From: an uncultured Oscillospiraceae bacterium
Lineage (GTDB): Bacteria > Bacillota > Clostridia > UBA1381
Reading direction: 5' to 3'
DNA: 10,368 nt
NCBI GenBank assembly: GCA_946531785.1
Contig: CAMNAT010000047.1
Span: forward strand, 1-10,368
Shown: in pieces, positions 1 through 5,490 of the stretch
Numbering within the stretch: the first letter of the stretch is position 1
Layout: every line of letters begins with the position of its first letter
Position numbers and translations under genes: made by a program
Notes under the pieces: generated by a model
The model's input: only the letters and a program-made list of their open reading frames with translations
What the model was told of the DNA's origin: nothing
The model's database searches: none

Positions 1-82
1 GTCCGTTCTCATTTGCCGCAAACCCGGATGAATACGCGAGTGTTATCATCAGGATTGTGAGAAGCGATATGATTCTTTTCAT
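1..82 (-). CDS. Secreted or membrane protein, N-terminus only (probable TPM-domain/YdjH-like)
   Basis: Only the first 27 codons lie in the window. The reading frame starts with ATG at 82 and encodes a classic signal peptide: MKR, then a hydrophobic core (ISLLTILMITLAY), then SSGFAAN with a possible signal peptidase site after SGFA. The start is coupled to the preceding gene: its TAA stop and this ATG share one base (TAATG). A G-rich stretch about 8 nt upstream may serve as ribosome binding site. No domain can be seen. A TPM-domain identity is inferred from context: in Bacillus subtilis the zinc ribbon protein YdjG is followed by the TPM-domain protein YdjH, and the upstream gene here is YdjG-like. 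Confidence in the gene is good; confidence in the family is low to moderate. Confidence 0.7.
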   Translation of the reverse strand, partial: MKRIISLLTILMITLAYSSGFAANENG

Positions 83-1176
83 TATAACAGCCCCCATTTC
101 CTGAGAATATAGAATATCCCTACCGATAACGCCGCAGTTGCGGTAAATATAGCAGCTCTAAGAAGAAAAAGCTTACCGTTGTCGACCGGATAATTGCCTA
201 TCGTCTTACCTGTCTGACCATTAATGGCGAATTTATACATTTGCCCGTTATACGCCACATTCAGCATCCATACAGGCAGAAGCGCATATCGCACCTTACC
301 GTTATCGAAACGAATACTTGATGATGCAGTCTGAACCATTTGGTAAGCCATAGTATCGCGTCTCAGCATACTTTCCATAGATGATTTAATACGTCTGTTA
401 GCACGATCTATGCTATCCTCAACAGAAACATCATATTTATCCGCAAGATATCCGGAAAGATAAGCCGGATCGAACTTGACGGCATCATTATAATTAAACG
501 GCTCCAAAGCATCCATATACTCATCATCGGCTTTAGTGGACGCGTCGACCGGAATGTTTGCAAAATCTGCCGTTCCGCTTCTGAAAAGCCTGAAGAAGTC
601 TGTCTTGGTATAGTTGTACTTGCTGTCACTCCATGCGGTCACGCGCTGAGCGTTATATGTAATATCCGCATCCGCCTTACAATCGAACATCCAGAACGGA
701 ACATAAACACCTTTTATCTCTTTAAGCTTAGACTCGCTTTTAAACATCTTCGGGATCAAAAGCTTTTTCTTAGCAGCCTCACGCAATATCCCCATTGCGG
801 AATTCTTTTCAACGCGAAACGGGATAACATAATCCGGCATATAAACGCCTTCAAATTTATCCTTTAAGATTGTTGTATTATCGCAATACGGACAAACCGT
901 TGCGCCAAGAGAGGCATCGGCCGTGATCTCCGCTCCGCATGACGGGCACGCATATACAGCAAACGGAGAATCTTCCATAACAAATTCTCTCGGTGTGTAA
1001 TTGTCCCACTGATATTTACTCTGCGATTGGGCGGCGCTGTCAGCCTCATCTATCTGAGCCAATGTTTCGGGCTCATAATCATTTCCGCACGAATCACAGT
1101 GAAGCTTCTGAGTCGAGCCCTTGAATATAAGAGCAGCACTGCAACACGGGCATTTATAGTTTTTTACTTGTTCCAA
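82..1176 (-). CDS. YdjG-like zinc ribbon membrane protein
   Basis: Predicted protein of 364 residues. From the chosen start, two zinc ribbons lie at the N-terminus: Cys9/Cys12 with Cys27/Cys30 (CPCC and CDSCG) and Cys77/Cys80 with Cys95/Cys98 (CPSCG and CPYC). A long soluble middle region follows, with a VPFWMFDC stretch. One C-terminal membrane segment (about 340-359) is capped by RKWGLL. This plan matches the TFIIB-type zinc ribbon proteins exemplified by B. subtilis YdjG, which with the TPM protein YdjH is reported to work with the SPFH protein YdjI at the membrane in an envelope-stress module. That role here is inference. Start choice: the open frame extends to GTG at 1188, but AGGTGG (1190-1185) sits 8 nt before TTG at 1176, so TTG is the better start. 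The 3' end overlaps the next gene by one base. A promoter lies directly upstream. Confidence 0.8.
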   Translation of the reverse strand: MEQVKNYKCPCCSAALIFKGSTQKLHCDSCGNDYEPETLAQIDEADSAAQSQSKYQWDNYTPREFVMEDSPFAVYACPSCGAEITADASLGATVCPYCDNTTILKDKFEGVYMPDYVIPFRVEKNSAMGILREAAKKKLLIPKMFKSESKLKEIKGVYVPFWMFDCKADADITYNAQRVTAWSDSKYNYTKTDFFRLFRSGTADFANIPVDASTKADDEYMDALEPFNYNDAVKFDPAYLSGYLADKYDVSVEDSIDRANRRIKSSMESMLRRDTMAYQMVQTASSSIRFDNGKVRYALLPVWMLNVAYNGQMYKFAINGQTGKTIGNYPVDNGKLFLLRAAIFTATAALSVGIFYILRKWGLL

Positions 1177-1184
1177 ATAAATCA

Positions 1185-1190
1185 CCACCT
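1185..1190 (-). promoter_or_regulatory. Ribosome binding site deciding a TTG start
   Basis: Reads AGGTGGTGAT on the minus strand, one mismatch from the extended anti-16S consensus AGGAGGTGAT. It lies 8 nt before TTG at 1176, favouring that codon over the tandem GTG codons at 1188 and 1185, which overlap the site itself. Confidence 0.6.
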
Positions 1191-1197
1191 ATTTATT

Positions 1198-1226
1198 ATT
1201 ATACAACATTATTTACAAAAAGACAA
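1198..1226 (-). promoter_or_regulatory. Sigma-A-type promoter of the YdjG-like gene
   Basis: The -35 box TTGTCT (1226-1221) and a perfect -10 box TATAAT (1203-1198) are separated by 17 nt. Predicted transcription start is near 1190, so the leader would be only about 15 nt and begin almost at the ribosome binding site. The promoter starts right after the Sir2 terminator, which makes the YdjG-like gene a new transcription unit. Confidence 0.7.
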
Positions 1227-1230
1227 TAGT

Positions 1231-1272
1231 AAAAAGCGTGATTTCTGAATTTTTTCACAAAAACCACGCTTT
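1231..1272 (-). terminator. Rho-independent terminator after the Sir2 gene
   Basis: On the minus strand AAAGCGTG (1272-1265) pairs with CACGCTTT (1240-1233), and the run continues as TTTTT. The 24-nt loop can itself form a small T/A hairpin (TTTTT-GTG-AAAAA). It begins 4 nt after the Sir2 stop codon. Confidence 0.65.
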
Positions 1273-1276
1273 ATAA

Positions 1277-1996
1277 TTATATCTTCAGATCGCCCAATAC
1301 TTCGCCGATGGGTTTATGGATAACAAGCTCAGCTGAGCTGTCCGCAGATGTGACCGTTTTATTTATTATTACAAGATGCCTTCCCTTGAAATAATTAATA
1401 AAGCCCGCAGCAGGATATACTGCAAGAGAGGTACCTCCGATAATAAGAGTATCCGCCGCGGCGATGGCTGCGACTGCGCCGTTTATACAGTTATCATCAA
1501 GCATTTCTTCATATAGAACAACATCCGGCTTGATCCTACCCCCGCAATCGCAGTGAGGAACGCCATCTGACTTTTCTACGGCTTCAATTCCATAGAACCT
1601 GCCGCATTTTTCGCAGTAATTCCTCAATGTAGATCCGTGGAGCTCGTAAACCTTCTTTGAGCCGGCAAGCTGATGAAGTCCGTCGATATTTTGCGTTATG
1701 ACCGCCTTCAGCTTTCCCGTTTTCTCAAGCCTTGCAAGAGCAAAATGCGCCTTATTGGGCTTAACATCCTTTATGATAAGTTTATCACGGTAAAATCGAA
1801 AAAATTCCTCAGGCATATCATAATAAAATGTCCTGCTCAGTATCTGCTCCGGTGGGTACTTATACTTCATGTTATATAATCCGTCAACGCTTCTGAAATC
1901 AGGGATGCCGCTCTCAGTCGAAACTCCCGCACCGCCAAAGAAAACGATGTTATCGCTTTCATCTATTATTTGTTGTAGTTTTTCTGTATCAGTCAT
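1277..1996 (-). CDS. NAD-dependent protein deacetylase, Sir2 family
   Basis: Predicted protein of 239 residues, normal length for a bacterial sirtuin. It removes acyl groups from lysines using NAD+, producing nicotinamide and O-acetyl-ADP-ribose. Visible motifs: GAGVSTESGIPDFR (22-35) for NAD binding, TQNID (101-105), catalytic His120 in ELHG, a zinc site with Cys128/Cys131 and Cys149/Cys151 (the second pair spaced C-x-C instead of the classic C-x-x-C), and GTSLAVYPAAGF near the C-terminus. The sequence resembles the bacterial class represented by Thermotoga Sir2. ATG at 1996 is preceded by AAAGGAGAT inside the end of rsmE, and only one base separates the rsmE stop from this start. It is the last gene of a six-gene operon, followed by a terminator. 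The substrate cannot be inferred. The name cobB or srtN would be possible but is not assigned. Confidence 0.95.
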   Translation of the reverse strand: MTDTEKLQQIIDESDNIVFFGGAGVSTESGIPDFRSVDGLYNMKYKYPPEQILSRTFYYDMPEEFFRFYRDKLIIKDVKPNKAHFALARLEKTGKLKAVITQNIDGLHQLAGSKKVYELHGSTLRNYCEKCGRFYGIEAVEKSDGVPHCDCGGRIKPDVVLYEEMLDDNCINGAVAAIAAADTLIIGGTSLAVYPAAGFINYFKGRHLVIINKTVTSADSSAELVIHKPIGEVLGDLKI

Positions 1997-1997
1997 G

Positions 1998-2738
1998 TTA
2001 TATCTCCTTTAGTCCGTACATAAGCATTGCCAATACCGCCTCGCCGGCTGTTTCTGTTCGTAATATTCTCCTGCCAAGTGTTATTGTGGTTATGCCTGCA
2101 TCCGTTAGCTTCTGTGTTTCAGTGATATCAAAACCGCCCTCAGGTCCGATCATGAATGAAACAGTATCGACACCCGAATTATTCTCTATGACGTCATACA
2201 GTCTTGTATTTGCTTCACATTCATACGGGGCAAATGCGAGATCCGCCCTTTTCATATCCACTATTGCTTCTTCTAATGTCATTGGCATAGATACCTCAGG
2301 AATAACGCCTCGTCCCGATTGCTTTGCTGCCTCATATGCGATCTTTTTCCAACGCTCGACCTTCTTTTTCTCTGCATTGCGATTTTCAAGCTTCACAACA
2401 CATCGGGATAATGTAACAGGCACTATGCGTGTTATACCAAGCTCTGTTGTCTTCTGGATTATATAATCCATTTTTGATGCTTTTGGTATGCCTTGATATA
2501 GCGTTACTTTTATACCTGGCTCCGTATCACATTTTTCACTTGATAATATGTCACATATAATACAGCTTTTATTTATCTCAGATATCTTCGCTCTGTAGTC
2601 AATACCTCTACCGTCACAGACCATGATCTCATCTCCGACACCCAATCTCAGCACCCTTTCAATGTGCTTTGCATCCTCGTTGTCAATGATAATCGTCGTA
2701 TCGGTAATATTCTCACGCGGAGTAAAAAACTTTGGCAT
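1998..2738 (-). CDS. rsmE: 16S rRNA (uracil1498-N3)-methyltransferase RsmE
   Basis: Predicted protein of 246 residues, typical for RsmE. It methylates N3 of U1498 in helix 44 of 16S rRNA with S-adenosylmethionine, acting on the assembled 30S subunit. The N-terminal part is the PUA-like RNA-binding domain (HIERVLRLGVGDE, about 25-37). The C-terminal SPOUT knot carries the signature motifs FMIGPEGGFDITE (about 195-207) and LGRRILRTETAGEAVL (221-236), which form the SAM pocket. The central QKTTELGI and WKKIAYEAAKQSGR stretches are also characteristic. ATG at 2738 has AAAGGAGAT upstream with good spacing and lies 12 nt after the preceding stop. In many Firmicutes rsmE follows prmA; here it follows an MGMT-domain gene. 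Confidence 0.96.
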   Translation of the reverse strand: MPKFFTPRENITDTTIIIDNEDAKHIERVLRLGVGDEIMVCDGRGIDYRAKISEINKSCIICDILSSEKCDTEPGIKVTLYQGIPKASKMDYIIQKTTELGITRIVPVTLSRCVVKLENRNAEKKKVERWKKIAYEAAKQSGRGVIPEVSMPMTLEEAIVDMKRADLAFAPYECEANTRLYDVIENNSGVDTVSFMIGPEGGFDITETQKLTDAGITTITLGRRILRTETAGEAVLAMLMYGLKEI

Positions 2739-2750
2739 GCTTATCTCCTT

Positions 2751-3053
2751 TTACATTCTGTATTTTTCAAGGATCACGCGACCCTGCTTATCAAATTCGA
2801 TACCATCTGCTTTTAAAAGATCATATTGTCTGTTTCCGCCGCCGAAGGCAAATGCCGAGGACACTTCTCCTTTATGATTTACAACTCTGTAGCATGGCAC
2901 ACTCTCCGGATCGGGGTTAACATGCAGCGCGTTTCCCACGACTCGTGCCCAGCCACGATTTCCAGCCATTGCAGCTATCTGACCGTATGTAGCGACCCTG
3001 CCGCGAGGTATCTGTCTGACTGCCTCATATATCTTTTTATATATTTCACTCAT
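2751..3053 (-). CDS. Stand-alone MGMT (O6-alkylguanine alkyltransferase) domain protein
   Basis: Predicted protein of 100 residues made only of the C-terminal alkyltransferase/DNA-binding domain of Ada/Ogt proteins, lacking their N-terminal half. Visible: GRVATYGQIAAMAG (18-31), the recognition-helix region; ARVVGNAL (36-43) with the likely Arg finger Arg37; the active-site stretch VPCYRVVN (52-59) with Cys54; FAFGGGNRQYDLL (68-80). The acceptor Cys is kept, unlike alkyltransferase-like proteins with Trp or Ala there, but the His of the usual PCHRV motif is Tyr55. The protein may therefore transfer alkyl groups with altered chemistry or mainly bind and flag O6-alkylguanine lesions. ATG at 3053 follows the yraN stop by 2 nt; a GAGG element lies about 13 nt upstream, so coupling to yraN is likely. 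Confidence 0.88.
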   Translation of the reverse strand: MSEIYKKIYEAVRQIPRGRVATYGQIAAMAGNRGWARVVGNALHVNPDPESVPCYRVVNHKGEVSSAFAFGGGNRQYDLLKADGIEFDKQGRVILEKYRM

Positions 3054-3055
3054 CG

Positions 3056-3412
3056 TTAGAATGCATCCTCTATATGATTTATTTCTTTTATGAATATCCC
3101 GTCGTCACGGAGCTCATAATAGACCTCGATTATATCGAACCTCATATATATGTCGCGACCTGCATACAGCTCCGCTGCGCGCCTGAGCTTTTGTTGTTTT
3201 TTTCTATTGACAAACTCCGATGCATAACCAAAATCAAAGCTTTTTCGTGTCTTTACTTCAACAAAAACAGTGCAGCCATCCTCAGCCATCGCTACTATAT
3301 CCAGCTCTCCCACTCTCAGCCGATAATTTCGCTCACAGATCAGATAACCCTTTTTCATCAGATATGCAGCGGCGGCATCCTCGCCTATCTTTCCTATCCC
3401 GCCTGTGTTCAT
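3056..3412 (-). CDS. yraN: YraN/UPF0102 family nuclease-like protein
   Basis: Predicted protein of 118 residues, normal for the family. It has the restriction-endonuclease-like core: Gly-rich start with GEDAAAAYLMKKGY (about 10-23), NYRLRVGELDIV (29-40) with Glu36 and Asp38, and VFVEVKTR (49-56) with Glu52 and Lys54, i.e. a PD-(D/E)XK-type arrangement. The family is thought to process nucleic acids, but the in vivo substrate is not firmly established. The frame is open to TTG at 3424, but ATG at 3412 overlaps the rnhB stop as ATGA and gives the usual N-terminus, so it is preferred. The link with rnhB is a widespread bacterial gene order. Confidence 0.9.
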   Translation of the reverse strand: MNTGGIGKIGEDAAAAYLMKKGYLICERNYRLRVGELDIVAMAEDGCTVFVEVKTRKSFDFGYASEFVNRKKQQKLRRAAELYAGRDIYMRFDIIEVYYELRDDGIFIKEINHIEDAF

Positions 3413-4047
3413 TTTTTTAACCAATTCTCAAAAAACGATCTCCGATGCAGCTCACAGGCTCCGAGAGCAATGGCAGCTGCTTTATGTTGAGGTGTGCCGT
3501 AACCCTTATGATCTTCAAAACCATATCCGGGATATGTACCTGCCATTTCTATCATATATCTGTCACGGGACACCTTTGCCAATATCGACGCTGCAGCTAC
3601 TGCCATGCTTTTACTGTCACCCTTTATAACAGCTTCATGTGCAATATCAAGTCCCGGACTTATATTTCCGTCGACCAGAACAAAGTCGGGCGTTACATCA
3701 AGTCCATTTACAGCTCCGCGCATAGCCTTGAAGGTCGCCTGCAATATGTTTATTCTTTCTACCTCATCCTGAGCCACAGAGCATACGCAGTATGCGACAG
3801 CCTTCTCTTTTATAATATCAAACAAGACATCGCGTTTCTTTTTAGTCAGCTGTTTTGAATCATTGATACCGTCAATTATAATATCATCACCCAGGATCAC
3901 AGCCGCGGCAAAAACCGGACCTGCGATCGCTCCTCTGCCGGCTTCATCAACGCCTGCAAGAAATCTGCCATGCTTATTTGAAATATCAAAATCTTTCATA
4001 GCGCGAACACGCGCCGCTTTCTCCTCGGCTGTTTTACGCTTTGCCAT
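3409..4047 (-). CDS. rnhB: Ribonuclease HII
   Basis: Predicted protein of 212 residues. RNase HII cuts RNA in RNA-DNA hybrids and starts removal of single ribonucleotides misincorporated into DNA. Family motifs: GVDEAGRGAIAGPV (32-45) with metal ligands Asp34 and Glu35, INDSKQLTKKKR (61-72), LVDGN with Asp126, GDSKSMAVAAASILAKVSRD (143-162) with Asp144, and the C-terminal GYGTPQHKAA (182-191). The first 29 residues are a short, Lys/Arg-rich extension. ATG at 4047 is preceded by GGAGG at 6 nt, located inside the phosphatase gene, and the two genes overlap by 14 nt. The 3' end overlaps yraN by 4 nt. Confidence 0.97.
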   Translation of the reverse strand: MAKRKTAEEKAARVRAMKDFDISNKHGRFLAGVDEAGRGAIAGPVFAAAVILGDDIIIDGINDSKQLTKKKRDVLFDIIKEKAVAYCVCSVAQDEVERINILQATFKAMRGAVNGLDVTPDFVLVDGNISPGLDIAHEAVIKGDSKSMAVAAASILAKVSRDRYMIEMAGTYPGYGFEDHKGYGTPQHKAAAIALGACELHRRSFFENWLKK

Positions 4048-4483
4048 CCAATGCCTCCATCAGACCTTCGCAGCCTATGTATATGTCATTAAAGGTCGTT
4101 TCAAAATCGTGTGTATACCACGGATCAGCGATATTTCCGCCTTTTGAAGTATAATCAAGAAGCTTATGAACCTTTCCGTATGGATCACCACCGGTTATCA
4201 TTAAAATACTCCTTATATTCGAGTCTTCCATTCCGATTATATAATCATACTTATCATAATCCGAACGCTTCATCTGTATCGCTCTGTGTCCGGGATTTGG
4301 TATCCCCTTTTCCCTGAGGATCCCGACGGTGCCATAGTGAACACCGTTACCGATCTCCTCATCAGATGTGGCCGCAGAAGCAATATATAAGTCATCTCTG
4401 TTGCGCGCCATGTACTTCATAATGAATTCTGCCATAGGGCTTCTGCAGATATTGCCCAGGCAGACAAAAAGAATACTAGTCAT
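4034..4483 (-). CDS. Low-molecular-weight protein tyrosine phosphatase
   Basis: Predicted protein of 149 residues, typical for the LMW-PTP/arsenate reductase fold. The N-terminal P-loop FVCLGNICRSPMAE (6-19) has nucleophile Cys8 and Arg14 in the CX5R pattern. The general-acid Asp120 lies in DPWYT near the C-terminus, as in active phosphatases. It hydrolyses phosphotyrosine through a cysteinyl-phosphate intermediate; in Gram-positive bacteria such enzymes are often tied to polysaccharide export or stress, but no tyrosine kinase gene is nearby, so the substrate is unknown. ATG at 4483 has GGAAGG about 7 nt upstream. It is the first gene of the six-gene operon. The 3' end overlaps rnhB by 14 nt. 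Confidence 0.95.
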   Translation of the reverse strand: MTSILFVCLGNICRSPMAEFIMKYMARNRDDLYIASAATSDEEIGNGVHYGTVGILREKGIPNPGHRAIQMKRSDYDKYDYIIGMEDSNIRSILMITGGDPYGKVHKLLDYTSKGGNIADPWYTHDFETTFNDIYIGCEGLMEALDGKA

Positions 4484-4494
4484 TTATATACCTT

Positions 4495-4527
4495 CCACAA
4501 AAGGGTCTGCGCTATAGCTCAGACCCC
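4495..4527 (-). terminator. Hairpin with short U-tract between the STAS gene and the phosphatase operon
   Basis: On the minus strand GGGTCTG (4526-4520) pairs with CAGACCC (4509-4503) and is followed by TTTT. The loop contains the palindrome GCTATAGC. It starts 11 nt after the STAS stop. The U-tract is short, so termination may be partial, or the hairpin may act as a leader element for the operon. Confidence 0.55.
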
Positions 4528-4534
4528 AGATCAA

Positions 4535-4563
4535 AATTCAGATCACATTGAATATGCTGTCAA
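4535..4563 (-). promoter_or_regulatory. Possible internal promoter for the phosphatase operon
   Basis: A perfect -35 box TTGACA (4563-4558) in the last codons of the STAS gene is followed after 17 nt by TGAATT (4540-4535), only 3 of 6 matches to the -10 consensus. If used, transcription would start just before the hairpin at 4527-4503. No better promoter is visible in the 54-nt gap before the phosphatase gene. Tentative. Confidence 0.3.
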
Positions 4564-4825
4564 AGCCGGTTATCGAAAAGATCTCCTTGATGTCATCATT
4601 GGCATTTATTATCTTAACATTGCCGCTCATGCCCTTATGGGCTACCATAAGCACACGAAGCCCGGCAGATGAGATATATGCGAGATTTTCAAGATCAAAT
4701 ATCAGCTCATCATAATCACCAAGCTTGCTGACCTCCGACTGCAGCTCGGGTGCTGTGGTCGTATCAAGTCGTCCTTCAATAGCTATAGTTAACGATTTTC
4801 CATTTTCAGTCTTTTTAATATCCAT
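4538..4825 (-). CDS. STAS-domain anti-sigma factor antagonist
   Basis: Predicted protein of 95 residues, a single STAS domain of the SpoIIAA/RsbV type. Visible: IEGRLDTTTAPEL (about 16-28), the strand-turn typical of the family; LIFDLENLAYISSAGLRVL (41-59). Aligned to B. subtilis SpoIIAA, Ser53 in ISSAG matches the phosphorylated Ser58, so regulation by a serine kinase/anti-sigma factor is plausible. Such proteins, when unphosphorylated, bind the anti-sigma factor and free the sigma factor. No kinase or phosphatase partner gene is in the window, so the pathway is unknown; it is not in a spoIIA-like or rsb-like operon. ATG at 4825 has AAAAGGAG about 9 nt upstream. The gene has its own promoter and a hairpin after it, so it appears monocistronic. 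Confidence 0.92.
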   Translation of the reverse strand: MDIKKTENGKSLTIAIEGRLDTTTAPELQSEVSKLGDYDELIFDLENLAYISSAGLRVLMVAHKGMSGNVKIINANDDIKEIFSITGFDSIFNVI

Positions 4826-4857
4826 GGTAACGTCTCCTTTTATAATACTTACATACT

Positions 4858-4886
4858 ATTATACACAAAAAATCTTTGTTTTTCAA
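4858..4886 (-). promoter_or_regulatory. Sigma-A-type promoter of the STAS gene
   Basis: The -35 box TTGAAA (4886-4881) and a perfect -10 box TATAAT (4863-4858) are 17 nt apart. The predicted start is near 4851, giving a leader of about 26 nt that contains the ribosome binding site. An inverted repeat surrounds the -35 box. Confidence 0.75.
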
Positions 4887-4909
4887 TAGCAAAACAACAT
4901 TTTTTGTGT
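4863..4909. repeat. 11-bp inverted repeat around the STAS promoter
   Basis: ACACAAAAAAT (4863-4873) and ATTTTTTGTGT (4899-4909) are perfect inverted copies, 25 nt apart. The dyad centre falls on the -35 box and one arm touches the -10 box. It could be an operator for a dimeric regulator; AT-rich composition makes chance more likely than for a GC-rich dyad. Confidence 0.45.
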
Positions 4910-4931
4910 TTACTACCTGTCTTTTTGCAAA

Positions 4932-4960
4932 CACAAAAAGAGCCTCTGTTTGAGGCTCTT
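4932..4960 (-). terminator. Rho-independent terminator of the cysteine-rich miniprotein gene
   Basis: On the minus strand AAGAGCCTC (4960-4952) pairs perfectly with GAGGCTCTT (4946-4938) over 9 bp with a 5-nt loop, followed by a T-rich tail TTTTTGTGTTT. It lies 33 nt after the stop codon of the miniprotein. Confidence 0.85.
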
Positions 4961-4993
4961 ATGTCTTGTATTTATCCAAGATGTTCAGTCTGA

Positions 4994-5116
4994 TCAGCAG
5001 CAGCAGTTATTTGAGTTGTTTCCGTTGCAGCCGCAGCCGTTATTGCCTGCGTAAGCTATAAGGATCACGATCAGAACGATCCAGATCCACTCTGAGTTAT
5101 TATTGAAAAATCCCAT
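4994..5116 (-). CDS. Cysteine-rich 40-residue membrane miniprotein
   Basis: Short gene of 40 codons plus TGA. The start is strongly supported: ATG at 5116 follows a perfect AAGGAGG at about 7 nt, with a TATAAT box upstream and a clean terminator downstream. The protein begins MGFFNNNSEW, continues with a hydrophobic segment (WIWIVLIVILIAYAG, about 10-24) and ends with an Asn/Gly/Cys tail: NGCGC, then an Asn-rich stretch, then three terminal Cys codons, five Cys in all. Its layout recalls the small YjcZ-like sporulation proteins and other Cys-rich miniproteins seen in Clostridia, but no family motif is firmly recognised. Possible roles are a spore or envelope component, or metal or disulfide chemistry at the membrane surface; these are guesses. 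Confidence 0.8.
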   Translation of the reverse strand: MGFFNNNSEWIWIVLIVILIAYAGNNGCGCNGNNSNNCCC

Positions 5117-5143
5117 TGTGCAACCTCCTTCTCTCTGAATTGT

Positions 5144-5149
5144 ATTATA
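5144..5149 (-). promoter_or_regulatory. -10 box upstream of the miniprotein gene
   Basis: A perfect TATAAT lies 27 nt before the miniprotein ATG on the minus strand. At 16 to 18 nt upstream there is no good -35 box (closest is ACTTCC), so either an activator or a different sigma factor may be involved. Confidence 0.5.
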
Positions 5150-5184
5150 TACTATTCAAATAGAACGGAAGTTGTTACTCAGCT

Positions 5185-5490
5185 TTATTTTGTCCCGAAG
5201 GAAGGCTTTGCTTCGGTAAAAACATATACGCCGTTAGCGCCTTTTGAAAAATAGATAATGGCAATGTATTTACCGTTTTTTATAATGCCGGAGGACCAGC
5301 CCTTGCCGTGGATCGTGATGGGTGTATATATACAACCGGGATAATTGTTATCCATATACTTTTCAAGAGCCTTATGCTGCTCTTTAAAACGCGGCCGGTT
5401 AAAAAAGCCCTTCCCGGTTATGGCGCTATATGCAAGAGCACCTAATGCAGCCGTCAGGAATGTGCAATTTTTAAGCTTTTTAAGATCCAT
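5185..5490 (-). CDS. Unrecognised small protein with N-terminal hydrophobic segment
   Basis: Predicted protein of 101 residues from ATG at 5490. I do not recognise a family. The N-terminus MDLKKLKN is basic and is followed by a hydrophobic stretch (TFLTAALGALAYSAI, about 10-24), which could be a membrane anchor or an uncleaved signal. The rest is a compact alpha/beta-looking region with a charged helix (FKEQHKALEKYMDNN) and strand-like segments (GKYIAIIYFSKG, VYVFTEA). AAGGAG lies 8 nt upstream of the ATG, within the end of rsmI; the rsmI TGA and this ATG share one base (TGATG). A GTG codon directly before the ATG is a less likely start because it is too near the ribosome binding site. It is the last gene of the mreB operon; no terminator is visible after it. 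Confidence 0.75.
   Translation of the reverse strand: MDLKKLKNCTFLTAALGALAYSAITGKGFFNRPRFKEQHKALEKYMDNNYPGCIYTPITIHGKGWSSGIIKNGKYIAIIYFSKGANGVYVFTEAKPSFGTK

Noticed and set aside
2086..2466. Plus-strand 126-codon open frame
   Set aside because: It is the antisense shadow of rsmE, with no ribosome binding site or plausible protein composition.
3074..3490. Plus-strand 138-codon open frame
   Set aside because: Antisense to yraN and rnhB, which have clear family motifs; no start signals.
4503..4527. Stretch resembling the D-arm of a tRNA (GCTATAGCTCAG)
   Set aside because: No acceptor stem, anticodon arm or TTC loop around it; it is part of the hairpin after the STAS gene.
4997..5005. CAG/CTG triplet run as a microsatellite
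   Set aside because: Only three to four units and fully explained by the terminal Cys codons of the miniprotein.
5195..5217. CCGAAG/CTTCGG inverted repeat as terminator of the mreB operon
   Set aside because: It lies inside the coding region and has no T-run after it on the minus strand.
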